From contig JAPLDF010000068.1 in assembly GCA_026391835.1 (NCBI GenBank), positions 1 through 64,000 of the forward strand: DNA of 64,000 nt, given 5' to 3'. Source of the stretch: Bacteroidota bacterium. GTDB taxonomy: Bacteria; Bacteroidota; Bacteroidia; Bacteroidales; FEN-979. This document shows positions 54,153 to 61,777 of this stretch, one piece after another (within the stretch, counting starts at the first letter, position 1; every line of letters begins with the position of its first letter). Position numbers and translations under genes: made by a program. The notes under the pieces are model-generated. The model was not told the DNA's origin and did no database searches. It was given only the letters and a program-made list of their open reading frames with translations.

Positions 54153-56666
54153 ATGACAAGAAGGATATCTTTTATGCTTTTCCTTGTGTTGATTGTATGC
54201 ACTGCTTGGGCAGATGGCTGGCGCAAGGGAGAAATGGAAGTCAGGGTGCTGATTGGCCATCCTGCCGATGTTCAGAAGCTCCGGGGCCTGGGACTCGACT
54301 ATGAGCCTGCTGCCGCAGACGGGAGCATTGTGCGGATGTACCTGGTTCCCGGGGAGCTTAAGTTGCTCCAAAGAACAAGCATGCGATACGAGGTGACCAT
54401 CCCCGACATGAACGCCCATTTTGATCACTTCTGGAGCAACCCGCTGGTTCCGCCCGGTTATTACACCTACGACCAGATCATCGCCATTGCCGACAGCCTC
54501 GCAACCAGTTTCCCTTCCATTTGCAAAAAGGTAAGCTGGGGTACTTCCCTGGGCGGCCGTCAGCTTGCTGCCCTGAAGATCAGCGACAATGTGGGGACAG
54601 ATGAGCCTGAACCTGAAATCATGTTCGACGGCGGCATCCACGGCGACGAGATCGGGGGCCCGCAGAATGTCATCATGTTTGCCCGCGACCTGTGCCTGGG
54701 GTATGGCCCGGACCCCACAATTACAAGCCTTGTCAACAGCAGGGAGATCTGGCTTTACCCGATGGTCAACCCCGACGGGCGCGTATCGATGTCGCGTTAC
54801 AACAACAACGGCGTCGACTGCAACCGCGACAACGGCTATATGTGGAACGGGGAAGGGAACAGCTGGAGCGCATTTTCACAGGTTGAAACAAAAGCCCTGC
54901 GCAATGGCATCCTCGATAACCAGTTTGTCGTTTACACCAACTATCACAGCGGAACCGAGATCCTTGCCTACCCGTGGAGTTACCGTTCCAATGCCACCAG
55001 GGACAATGAACACATCAACCAGCTGGCCGGCGTATATTCAAATGCATCGGGGTATGCGAACCTGCTGTATGGACAAGGGTACAACATCATGTACGCCATC
55101 AACGGAAGCACCAAGGATTTCCAGTACGGCAGCCTCGGCAATATCGGCTGGTCCATCGAAATCTCGGTGGATAAACAGCCGCCTTCGTCACAGGTCAGCT
55201 ACTACTACAATGCAAATAAGCCAGCCATGCTCGCCATCATCAACCAGTGCGGCTGGGGAGTTTCAGGGATGGTGACCGATTCGGTCACCGGTGAGCCGGT
55301 AAGGGCTTTCATCCAGGTGAACAACTTATTTCCTGTTTACACCGACCCGGTGGTTGGCGATTACCACAAGTATGTTGTACCCGGAACGTATACCCTGAAG
55401 GTGGTTGCAAACGGATACAAAACCAAAACGATCATGAATGTCGCGGTTCCCGGCCAGGGTGCTGCCGTTGCCGACATACAGCTGGTACCTGCCTCAAGCC
55501 ACTATGCCTGCAAGGTCACAAGCTGTGCCATCCCCGGGAACAATTTCGGCGATGAGGGCTATACACCCGGAGCACTGGGAAAACCGGATTCCATCCCCTA
55601 TTCCCTGGGTAAAAGCGGGTGGCTCGTACTTGACATGGGTGATACCATCTTTAATGGTCCCGGTGCCGATTTCAAGGTCATCCAGGCAGGAACCACAGCA
55701 AAGGCGTATACAGTTTCAGGCAGCAACAACATTGATGGTCCATACACGACCATCGGCATCGGCAATGGCACTGCCAGTTTCGATCTCAACACGGTACCGC
55801 TTGGAAAGGTCCGCTATATCCATATCAAAGACAATGGCGCCGGCCCCGCTTATGGTGTCGGGGCAGGTTTCAATCTCGATGCCGTGGAAATGCTCACGCT
55901 TCCGCTTTTTGCCGACTTCACCGCCAGCACCAATACCCCCTGCAGCGGTACGGGCGTAAATTTCACGGATCTGTCAACCGGGAATCCAACATCATGGTCA
56001 TGGTCATTCCCCGGGGGAACACCTGCTGCATCAACTGTGCAGCACCCGATGAATATCAGTTACAACATTCCGGGTATCTACAATGTATCGCTGACCATAT
56101 CAAACGGGATCAGCACCGACTCCCGGACAAAGACGGGGTTTATCCAAGTAGCAGCACGGCCGCAGGTCAATCTTGGCAACGACACAACCATTTGTGCATG
56201 GAGTGCCATCCTGCTGGATGCCGGCAATCCCGGCAGTACCTATGTCTGGTCGACCGGCGCCACAACACAGACCATCCTGGCCGATTCGGCGGGAACCGGT
56301 TATGGGTCAAAAGATTACGATGTACTTGTTTCCAGTGCACCCGGTTGTACGGCAAAAGACACCGTCAGGATAACCTTCGACGATTGCACCGGGGTGCCGG
56401 AAACGGTCAACCAGGGCGGTGTAGCCATCTTTCCCAATCCATCCGACGGTTATTTTGTACTCGATATCATTGGATTTGATTGCGGGTACTGGGAACTGCT
56501 CACCCCGGGGGAAATTGTCATGGAACGTTCGGAAATTCACGGGACACATTATAAATCCACCATGGATGTCCGGGATTTAGCTCCCGGGGTTTATTTCCTG
56601 AAAACTGTGAAAGGCAGTACTTTTGTTGTAAAAAAGATCATCATCTCCCGGTTCACCGGAAGATAA
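54153..56666 (+). CDS. Secreted M14 zinc carboxypeptidase with PKD and T9SS domains
   Basis: 837 residues. Signal peptide (MTRRISFMLFLVLIVCTAWA), a short prodomain-like part, the M14 metallopeptidase domain (about 105-365) with zinc site GGIHGDEIGG (HxxE), NPDGR region, second His in YTNYHSG and catalytic Glu in WSIEIS, then a carboxypeptidase regulatory-like domain (about 370-455), a discoidin-like region, PKD (about 590-670) and a T9SS domain (VAIFPNPSDGYFVLDI ... GVYFLKTVKG). All zinc and catalytic residues are visible, so it is probably active outside the cell. Confidence 0.92.
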   Translation: MTRRISFMLFLVLIVCTAWADGWRKGEMEVRVLIGHPADVQKLRGLGLDYEPAAADGSIVRMYLVPGELKLLQRTSMRYEVTIPDMNAHFDHFWSNPLVPPGYYTYDQIIAIADSLATSFPSICKKVSWGTSLGGRQLAALKISDNVGTDEPEPEIMFDGGIHGDEIGGPQNVIMFARDLCLGYGPDPTITSLVNSREIWLYPMVNPDGRVSMSRYNNNGVDCNRDNGYMWNGEGNSWSAFSQVETKALRNGILDNQFVVYTNYHSGTEILAYPWSYRSNATRDNEHINQLAGVYSNASGYANLLYGQGYNIMYAINGSTKDFQYGSLGNIGWSIEISVDKQPPSSQVSYYYNANKPAMLAIINQCGWGVSGMVTDSVTGEPVRAFIQVNNLFPVYTDPVVGDYHKYVVPGTYTLKVVANGYKTKTIMNVAVPGQGAAVADIQLVPASSHYACKVTSCAIPGNNFGDEGYTPGALGKPDSIPYSLGKSGWLVLDMGDTIFNGPGADFKVIQAGTTAKAYTVSGSNNIDGPYTTIGIGNGTASFDLNTVPLGKVRYIHIKDNGAGPAYGVGAGFNLDAVEMLTLPLFADFTASTNTPCSGTGVNFTDLSTGNPTSWSWSFPGGTPAASTVQHPMNISYNIPGIYNVSLTISNGISTDSRTKTGFIQVAARPQVNLGNDTTICAWSAILLDAGNPGSTYVWSTGATTQTILADSAGTGYGSKDYDVLVSSAPGCTAKDTVRITFDDCTGVPETVNQGGVAIFPNPSDGYFVLDIIGFDCGYWELLTPGEIVMERSEIHGTHYKSTMDVRDLAPGVYFLKTVKGSTFVVKKIIISRFTGR

Positions 56667-56688
56667 ATTTATACAGTTGCCAATTACA

Positions 56689-56696
56689 TACTTTTG
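56689..56696 (+). promoter_or_regulatory. -7 box of the rsmE promoter
   Basis: TACTTTTG, 18 nt before the ATG at 56714, matches the Bacteroidota -7 element. Confidence 0.6.
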
Positions 56697-56713
56697 CGAT
56701 TCAAAACCTGTTT

Positions 56714-57424
56714 ATGCAGTTGTTCTATATTTCCCGGGCAGAAGGCGATTTCTGCACATTAAGTGAAGAAGAATCCTGGCATTGCGTAAAGGTGCTGCGC
56801 CTTGGCGAAGGAGATGAGATTGACCTTACCGACGGTGCCGGGAATTTTTACCACGGACGGCTCACAGGTGTGCACCACAAAAGGTGCCTGGCAGAAATTA
56901 CAGCCACCCGGCCTGTTCCGCCCCGGCCATGGCACCTCCAGATCGCCATTGCCCCTACCAAGAACAACGACCGTTTTGAATGGTTCCTTGAGAAAGCCAC
57001 GGAAATAGGTATTGATGAGATTACGCCGCTTTGGTGCGAACACTCCGAACGGGAGGTGGTGAAATTGCCGCGACTTGAAAAAGTACTCGTTTCCGCCATG
57101 AAACAGTCGCTGAAAGCCTGGTTGCCAGCCTTGAACGAACCGGCAAAATTCAGGGAATTTATCACCAGGGATTTTAAAGGGCAAAAGTTCATCGCCTATT
57201 GCGAAACCGGCCAGGAGTCAGAACTCCATAACATTTACATAAAATATTCGGATGTGGTGATCCTGGTGGGCCCCGAAGGTGACTTTTCAAAAAGCGAAGT
57301 AGAGCAGGCAATAAAATCAGGTTTCACGCCAATCAGCCTGGGAACAAGCCGGTTACGCACCGAAACTGCAGGAATTGTTGCGTGTGATACCATCGGGCTG
57401 ATGAACCGGATGGGTGAGATCTGA
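56714..57424 (+). CDS. rsmE: 16S rRNA (uracil1498-N3)-methyltransferase RsmE
   Basis: 236 residues. N-terminal PUA-like part (EEESWHCVKVLRLGEGDEIDLTDG, in parts) and C-terminal SPOUT knot (VILVGPEGDFSKSEVEQAI, ISLGTSRLRTETAGIVA). These are the RsmE signatures; the enzyme methylates U1498 of 16S rRNA. Length and termini are normal. It converges on HU with a shared terminator. Confidence 0.95.
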   Translation: MQLFYISRAEGDFCTLSEEESWHCVKVLRLGEGDEIDLTDGAGNFYHGRLTGVHHKRCLAEITATRPVPPRPWHLQIAIAPTKNNDRFEWFLEKATEIGIDEITPLWCEHSEREVVKLPRLEKVLVSAMKQSLKAWLPALNEPAKFREFITRDFKGQKFIAYCETGQESELHNIYIKYSDVVILVGPEGDFSKSEVEQAIKSGFTPISLGTSRLRTETAGIVACDTIGLMNRMGEI

Positions 57425-57437
57425 TTGTATAATGGGG

Positions 57438-57475
57438 AAAAAAAATAGCCGCCTTTGTGAGACAGCTATTTTTTT
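57438..57475. terminator. Bidirectional terminator between rsmE and HU
   Basis: Stem AAAAAATAGC (about 57440-57449) with GCTATTTTTT (about 57465-57474), with A-run on one side and T-run on the other, between convergent genes. It can serve both strands. Confidence 0.9.
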
Positions 57476-57489
57476 GAAGCAGTAAAGTC

Positions 57490-57762
57490 TTACTTTACTT
57501 TTTTGCTAAGAGCGGCACCTGCCTTGAATTTTACAACTTTTTTAGCGGCGATCTTGATCTCTTTTCCGTTTTGTGGGTTGCGTCCCTTGCGGGCAGCTCT
57601 CTTGGAAACGGAGAATGATCCGAAATCAACTAACGCAACTCTTTCACCCTTGCTGAGCGACTTTTTTGTATTTTCAATAAAAGCCTCCAGAGCGCGTTTT
57701 GCGTCAACCTTAGACAGTTTTGCATCAATGGCAATTGCTTCGATTAATTGAGCCTTGTTCAT
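57490..57762 (-). CDS. HU family DNA-binding protein
   Basis: 90 residues, the classical HU length: [30 protein letters not shown] (in parts), [26 protein letters not shown] with the beta-arm RxxRKGRNPQ, and [14 protein letters not shown]. Binds and bends DNA as a dimer. The -7 box TATATTTG is at 57810-57803 on the minus strand. Confidence 0.96.
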   Translation of the reverse strand: MNKAQLIEAIAIDAKLSKVDAKRALEAFIENTKKSLSKGERVALVDFGSFSVSKRAARKGRNPQNGKEIKIAAKKVVKFKAGAALSKKVK

Positions 57763-57802
57763 TTTTCGTAAGTTTTAATGAATATATGATTAATAATCCT
57801 TG

Positions 57803-57810
57803 CAAATATA
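57803..57810 (-). promoter_or_regulatory. -7 box of the HU promoter
   Basis: TATATTTG on the minus strand, 41 nt before the HU start codon. Confidence 0.65.
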
Positions 57811-57905
57811 ATGCATCTGAAAAAAAAGTCAAGTGTTTTCGCCCGAAAACAACCGGAAATGTTGATAAAATCGAATTTTTGTTAATATCTCTGCCCTCAA
57901 AAGGG

Positions 57906-58877
57906 TTAAATACCACGGGTTTCAGGGAATATTCTTCCGAAGCCCCGCAGGAAATCCCCGGTATTCATGACTTTTCGTCCCTGCAGTTGAAGTTCATGCA
58001 GGTGCATAAACCCGTTTTTTGCACCAACTTTGAGGTAGGATTTCCCATCCGTGAAAAATTCGCCCGGCGAACCATGCTGATCCGTTTGTTCCGGAACAGC
58101 CCGGAATATTTTCAGCTGCAGGGGTCCCCCATCGGCCAGGTCCAAAATGGCATAGGCTCCCGGATGGGGACTGAGCCCGCGGATAAAGTTATGAATCGTA
58201 CATACATCCTGGTTCCAGTCGATCCGGCAATCCTCCCTGAATATCTTGGGGGCCTGTTTCAGGATGGAATCAGCACTGATCAGCGAATCCTGATGGATTT
58301 CATCGATTTCTCCTGAAACGATCTTCTCAACGGTTTTCAACACAAGGGCTGCACCGGTTTTCATCAGCCGGTCATGCAGTTCTCCCGCGGTTTCGTCCGG
58401 CCCGATTTCCACTTTTTCAGCCAGCAGGATTTTCCCGGTGTCGATCTGTTCATTCAGAAAAAAGGTGGTGACACCGCTCTCAACCTCACCGTTCATGATT
58501 GCCCTGTTGATGGGAGCGGCTCCCCGGTACTGCGGCAGCAGGGAAGCATGGAGGTTGAAGGTTCCCATTGGCGGCAGCGCCCATACCTGGCGGGGCATCA
58601 TCCTGAAGGCAATGACAATCTGCAGGTCAGGCCGGCAGGCGCTGAGTTGTTCCAGGAAAACCGGATCCTTCATGTTCACCGGCTGCAAAACCTGTATACC
58701 GTGCTGCAATGCGAATTCCTTGACCGGGGAGGCTTTTTCCTTCAAGCCCCTTCCGGCCTGTTTATCAGGAGCGGTAACCACCGCAACAACTGAGAACCCT
58801 GCGCGCAAAAGTTGCCCGAGGGAGGCCACCGCGAAATCAGGTGTACCGAAAAAAACAATGCGGGGAGTTGTTGCCAT
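57906..58877 (-). CDS. fmt: Methionyl-tRNA formyltransferase
   Basis: 323 residues. N-terminal formyltransferase core: RIVFFGTPDFAVASLGQLL, folate loop ending in NLHASLLPQYRGAAPINRAIMNGE (in parts: NLHASLLPQYRGAAPI), and a C-terminal OB domain (SPHPGAYAIL). Formylates Met-tRNAi for initiation. Normal length. A terminator-like hairpin with T-run abuts its start codon (58878-58901). Confidence 0.95.
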   Translation of the reverse strand: MATTPRIVFFGTPDFAVASLGQLLRAGFSVVAVVTAPDKQAGRGLKEKASPVKEFALQHGIQVLQPVNMKDPVFLEQLSACRPDLQIVIAFRMMPRQVWALPPMGTFNLHASLLPQYRGAAPINRAIMNGEVESGVTTFFLNEQIDTGKILLAEKVEIGPDETAGELHDRLMKTGAALVLKTVEKIVSGEIDEIHQDSLISADSILKQAPKIFREDCRIDWNQDVCTIHNFIRGLSPHPGAYAILDLADGGPLQLKIFRAVPEQTDQHGSPGEFFTDGKSYLKVGAKNGFMHLHELQLQGRKVMNTGDFLRGFGRIFPETRGI

Positions 58878-58901
58878 AAAAAAAGCCTGAAGAATCAGGC
58901 T
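58878..58901 (-). terminator. Terminator hairpin directly ahead of the fmt start codon
   Basis: On the minus strand: AGCCTGA, 4-nt loop, TCAGGCT, then a T-run of about six that is immediately followed by ATG of fmt (58877-58875). It can end the upstream TPR transcript, and it lies in the fmt leader. Confidence 0.8.
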
Positions 58902-58904
58902 ATA

Positions 58905-59006
58905 AATTTACGAATTACGATTTACGATTTACGATTTAAATCCAGCCGGCCGAATTTAATTATAATGTCAACAAACAGAAAATCTAAAATCGTAAATCAA
59001 AAATCG
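58905..59006. repeat. Inverted pair of ATTTACG heptamer arrays
   Basis: GATTTAC units at 58905-58939 and the reverse AATCGTA units at about 58978-59006 are separated by about 40 nt, so a hairpin is possible. It lies between the TPR gene and fmt. The unit matches the arrays at 4606-4639 and 60563-60594. Confidence 0.75.
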
Positions 59007-59010
59007 CCAA

Positions 59011-59712
59011 TTACTTTTTTACCATTCCTTCAGCATACGCAATATACTTGTCAATTTCCCTGCTTTCGTAAGAGCGTGGGAACTCTTCCTTGATTCGTTT
59101 GTAGATGGTGATTGCTTTTTCAAAATTCCCAAGTTCTTCATAGGCCATCGCCGATTTCATCAGGAACAACGGGGAGGTAAATTCATTTTTCCTCATCTCT
59201 GCTGCATCCATATACAGGTCAGCTGCTTTCTGCACCTGCTTCAGCTCCATGTTGGCATCGCCCATGGCGCCTTTGGCCATCGGGCCAACCAGCTGATCCT
59301 TTCCGCTGAATTTGTTCAGCTGCTCCAACGCCAGGTCGAACTGGCCAAGTTTCAGGTAACAGATACCGGCATAATAGTGGGCAAGGTTGGATGATTTGGT
59401 CATGCCAAACTCATCGATAATTGCCAGGAATCCAAGATACTGTCCGTCGCCGTTCAGTGCTTTTTTCAATGAATCCTGTTCAAAATATTTTTCCGCCATG
59501 AACATCTGGCTCTGGGCATCCTTCTCCTTCGGGGCCAGGTAGAACCGTTTGAACCCGAAAAATCCGAGTACAATCACGATAATTACGCCAACCACGATCA
59601 GGATGATCTGCTGATACTTTTCTATGAACTGTTCGGTTTTGCTGAATGCTTCTTCAACGGCAACGATACGTTCTTCCGTTTTGTCAATTTTTTTGTCCTG
59701 CTTACTTGCCAT
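59011..59712 (-). CDS. Membrane-anchored tetratricopeptide protein
   Basis: 233 residues from ATG 59712 (MASKQDKKIDKTEERIVA). A short cytoplasmic part, one helix (about 36-54, IILIVVGVIIVIVLGFFGF), then TPR-like helices (LAHYYAGICYLKLGQFDLALEQL, ALFLMKSAMAYEELGNFEKAITIYKRI in parts). Resembles YfgM-like ancillary proteins of the envelope. The longer frame from 59775 runs through the promoter (CAAAATTA, 59734-59741) and is rejected. Confidence 0.88.
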   Translation of the reverse strand: MASKQDKKIDKTEERIVAVEEAFSKTEQFIEKYQQIILIVVGVIIVIVLGFFGFKRFYLAPKEKDAQSQMFMAEKYFEQDSLKKALNGDGQYLGFLAIIDEFGMTKSSNLAHYYAGICYLKLGQFDLALEQLNKFSGKDQLVGPMAKGAMGDANMELKQVQKAADLYMDAAEMRKNEFTSPLFLMKSAMAYEELGNFEKAITIYKRIKEEFPRSYESREIDKYIAYAEGMVKK

Positions 59713-59733
59713 GTTAACTAAAATTTGGAGGTG

Positions 59734-59790
59734 CAAAATTACATTTTTTCCTGAACTACAGGTATGATGCACCATTTTTTTTTACTTTTG
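59734..59790. promoter_or_regulatory. Divergent promoters of the TPR and trmH genes
   Basis: TAATTTTG on the minus strand (59741-59734) serves the TPR gene, and TACTTTTG on + (59783-59790) serves trmH. The two boxes are 41 nt apart, so the upstream elements overlap. Confidence 0.7.
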
Positions 59791-59812
59791 CACAATTCCA
59801 ACGCGCAGGAGC

Positions 59813-60511
59813 ATGCACCGGGCCGATGAACTCATACCTTCTGTAACAAAAGAACTGATCGAATATCTCCGGTGTTTTGCCACGGAGGAACGCTTTTCCA
59901 AATTCCGGGAAGCAGTTCATTTCCGTACCCGGCACCTCACCATCGCACTCGAAGACATCTTCCAGTCGCACAATGCCAGTGCGGTATTGCGGACATGCGA
60001 TTGTTTTGGCATCCAGGATGTCCATATCATCGAAAACCGGAACAAGTACGAGGTGAACCCCGATGTGGCACTCGGTGCCTCAAAATGGCTCGACCTGATC
60101 AGGTACAATGAACCGGGCAACAATACCGTTGCATGCATCACCCGCCTGAAAAAAGAGGGATACCGGGTTGTGGCCACCACACCGCACAAGGATGGTTTCA
60201 TCCCTGGAACATTGCCCCTCCATCAAAAAACAGCCCTGATCTTCGGAACTGAAATGGCGGGATTGACCCCCGAAGCCCTCGAACTGGCCGATGATTTCAT
60301 CAGGATCCCGATGGTTGGATTTACCGAAAGCCTTAACATCAGCGTATCTGCCGCCATTTTCATGCAGAACCTGACCACCAGGCTGCGAAATTCAGACATC
60401 CGGTGGCAGCTCTCCGACACCGAAAAAGATGAGATCCTGGTTAACTGGCTCAGGCAATCCATTAAAAAGTCAGATATGATCATTGATGAATTCCTTGAAA
60501 AAAAGATATAA
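59813..60511 (+). CDS. trmH: tRNA (guanosine18-2'-O)-methyltransferase TrmH-like
   Basis: 232 residues. SPOUT methyltransferase: LRTCDCFGIQDVHIIE, VVATTPHKDG, TALIFGTEMAGLT, RIPMVGFTESLNISVSAAI and a C-terminal extension (IRWQLSDTEKDEILVNWL). The N-terminal RTRHLTIALEDIFQSHNASAVLRT pattern (in parts) and C-terminal helix are TrmH. It methylates G18 of tRNA. ATG 59813 is 22 nt after its -7 box. Confidence 0.92.
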   Translation: MHRADELIPSVTKELIEYLRCFATEERFSKFREAVHFRTRHLTIALEDIFQSHNASAVLRTCDCFGIQDVHIIENRNKYEVNPDVALGASKWLDLIRYNEPGNNTVACITRLKKEGYRVVATTPHKDGFIPGTLPLHQKTALIFGTEMAGLTPEALELADDFIRIPMVGFTESLNISVSAAIFMQNLTTRLRNSDIRWQLSDTEKDEILVNWLRQSIKKSDMIIDEFLEKKI

Positions 60512-60562
60512 TATCCTGATATTACAGTTAAAGTTGACAACGTAAAACTGCATTTCTTCTGG

Positions 60563-60594
60563 AATCGTAATTCGTAATTCGTAATTCGTAATTC
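60563..60594. repeat. Heptamer tandem repeat (attcgta)
   Basis: Four to five copies of ATTCGTA, one ATCGTA variant, ending in a T-run and followed by the -7 box TACCTTTG (60603-60610) of the bTHX gene. Confidence 0.8.
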
Positions 60595-60602
60595 TTTTTT
60601 CA

Positions 60603-60610
60603 TACCTTTG
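60603..60610 (+). promoter_or_regulatory. -7 box of the bTHX promoter
   Basis: TACCTTTG, a perfect Bacteroidota -7 element, 32 nt before ATG 60643. Confidence 0.7.
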
Positions 60611-60642
60611 CCGATTGTCAGAAATTATTAATACAATATATT

Positions 60643-60945
60643 ATGGGAAAAGGAGATAAAAAAACAAAACGTGGCAAAATTATCATTGGATCATCCGGTG
60701 TGAGCAGATCGCGTAAAAAGAAAACACACGCAGCACCTGTCGCTGCAACAGCTGAACCGAAAGCAAAAAAGGAAGTTGAAGAACAGGAAGCCCCGGTTCA
60801 GGCTGCCCCTAAAAAAACGGCTAAAAAAGCTGAAGAGCATGTTGAAGGTGCTGAAGAGAAAAATAAAGCCGCCAAGACCAAGAAAAAAACCGCCGATGGT
60901 GAAGCTGAAGAAGAAGCTTCACATGAAGAGCCGGAACAGGCATAA
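60643..60945 (+). CDS. 30S ribosomal protein THX with a long charged extension
   Basis: 100 residues. The first about 27, MGKGDKKTKRGKIIIGSSGV followed by SRSRKKK, match bTHX (ribosomal protein S31), a tiny 30S subunit protein. It continues into about 70 residues of Lys-Glu-Ala-rich, likely disordered sequence (KAKKEVEEQEAPVQ, KAEEHVEGAEEKNK) and an acidic end. Typical bTHX is about a quarter as long. Followed by a terminator. Confidence 0.85.
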   Translation: MGKGDKKTKRGKIIIGSSGVSRSRKKKTHAAPVAATAEPKAKKEVEEQEAPVQAAPKKTAKKAEEHVEGAEEKNKAAKTKKKTADGEAEEEASHEEPEQA

Positions 60946-60974
60946 CTTTCTTTATCAAAAAATTATTCTGATTA

Positions 60975-61013
60975 CGTCCGGACCGGCTTTTGCTTGTCCG
61001 GACGATTTTATTT
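60975..61013 (+). terminator. Terminator hairpin directly ahead of rsmG
   Basis: Perfect stem CGTCCGGAC (60975-60983) with GTCCGGACG (60996-61004), 12-nt loop, tail ATTTTATTTTA. The rsmG ATG is at 61018, only 13 nt after the stem. Confidence 0.88.
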
Positions 61014-61017
61014 TACC

Positions 61018-61644
61018 ATGAGCCTCCTTACAAAATATTTCCCGGATTTATCTCCCCTGCAGCACGACCGGCTTGTCCTGATGGAAAAGCTCTACCGTGA
61101 CTGGAATGCCATGATCAACGTCGTTTCCCGGAAGGATATCGATCAACTTGCAACACATCACATTCTGCATTCCCTGGCCATTGCCAAAGTCATCGCCTTT
61201 AAGCCGGGAACCCGGATCATGGATGCGGGAACGGGCGGCGGCTTTCCCGGAATTCCGCTGGCCGCCATGTTTCCCGAAGTACACTTCACGCTGGTTGACT
61301 CCATTGGAAAAAAGATCAAGGTGATCGACGCCATTGCCGCTGAGCTGGAACTCGACAACGTAACCACCATGAACGCTCGGTTTGAGAGCATCAGGGGCAA
61401 CTTCGACTTCGTCACCGGCCGGGCAGTTTCCAAACTGCCCGTATTCTGCATGATGGTGAAGCCTCGCGTTAAAACACAAGGGTTCAACGACATTCCCAAC
61501 GGGATCCTGTACCTTACCGGGGGCGAAGTTGAACAGGACATTACACAAATCAGGGCTGAATCAGCCACATGGCCGTTGGCCGGCATCTTTAACGAAGACT
61601 ATTTCACCACCAAGAAGCTGGTTCATCTTCATAACTTTTTATAA
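61018..61644 (+). CDS. rsmG: 16S rRNA (guanine527-N7)-methyltransferase RsmG
   Basis: 208 residues from ATG 61018 (MSLLTKYFPDLS). Rossmann methyltransferase with INVVSRKDIDQLATHHILHSL, MDAGTGGGFPGIPLAAMFPEVHFTLVDS (in parts: MDAGTGGGFPGIPLA) and TGRAVSKLP. These are RsmG (GidB) hallmarks. A start at 60994 would lie inside the terminator stem and is rejected. Confidence 0.94.
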   Translation: MSLLTKYFPDLSPLQHDRLVLMEKLYRDWNAMINVVSRKDIDQLATHHILHSLAIAKVIAFKPGTRIMDAGTGGGFPGIPLAAMFPEVHFTLVDSIGKKIKVIDAIAAELELDNVTTMNARFESIRGNFDFVTGRAVSKLPVFCMMVKPRVKTQGFNDIPNGILYLTGGEVEQDITQIRAESATWPLAGIFNEDYFTTKKLVHLHNFL

Positions 61645-61777
61645 GAATTCCGCCTTAATATCAACAAGTTAAATAAAATTCTCAGGTTAGGTACAAAATG
61701 TACTTGCTCATGTCGCCGGATTTTCTTTATTTAGCCTGCTCATTTTCAAATAATTTAACCCTTTAAAATCAGGATTT

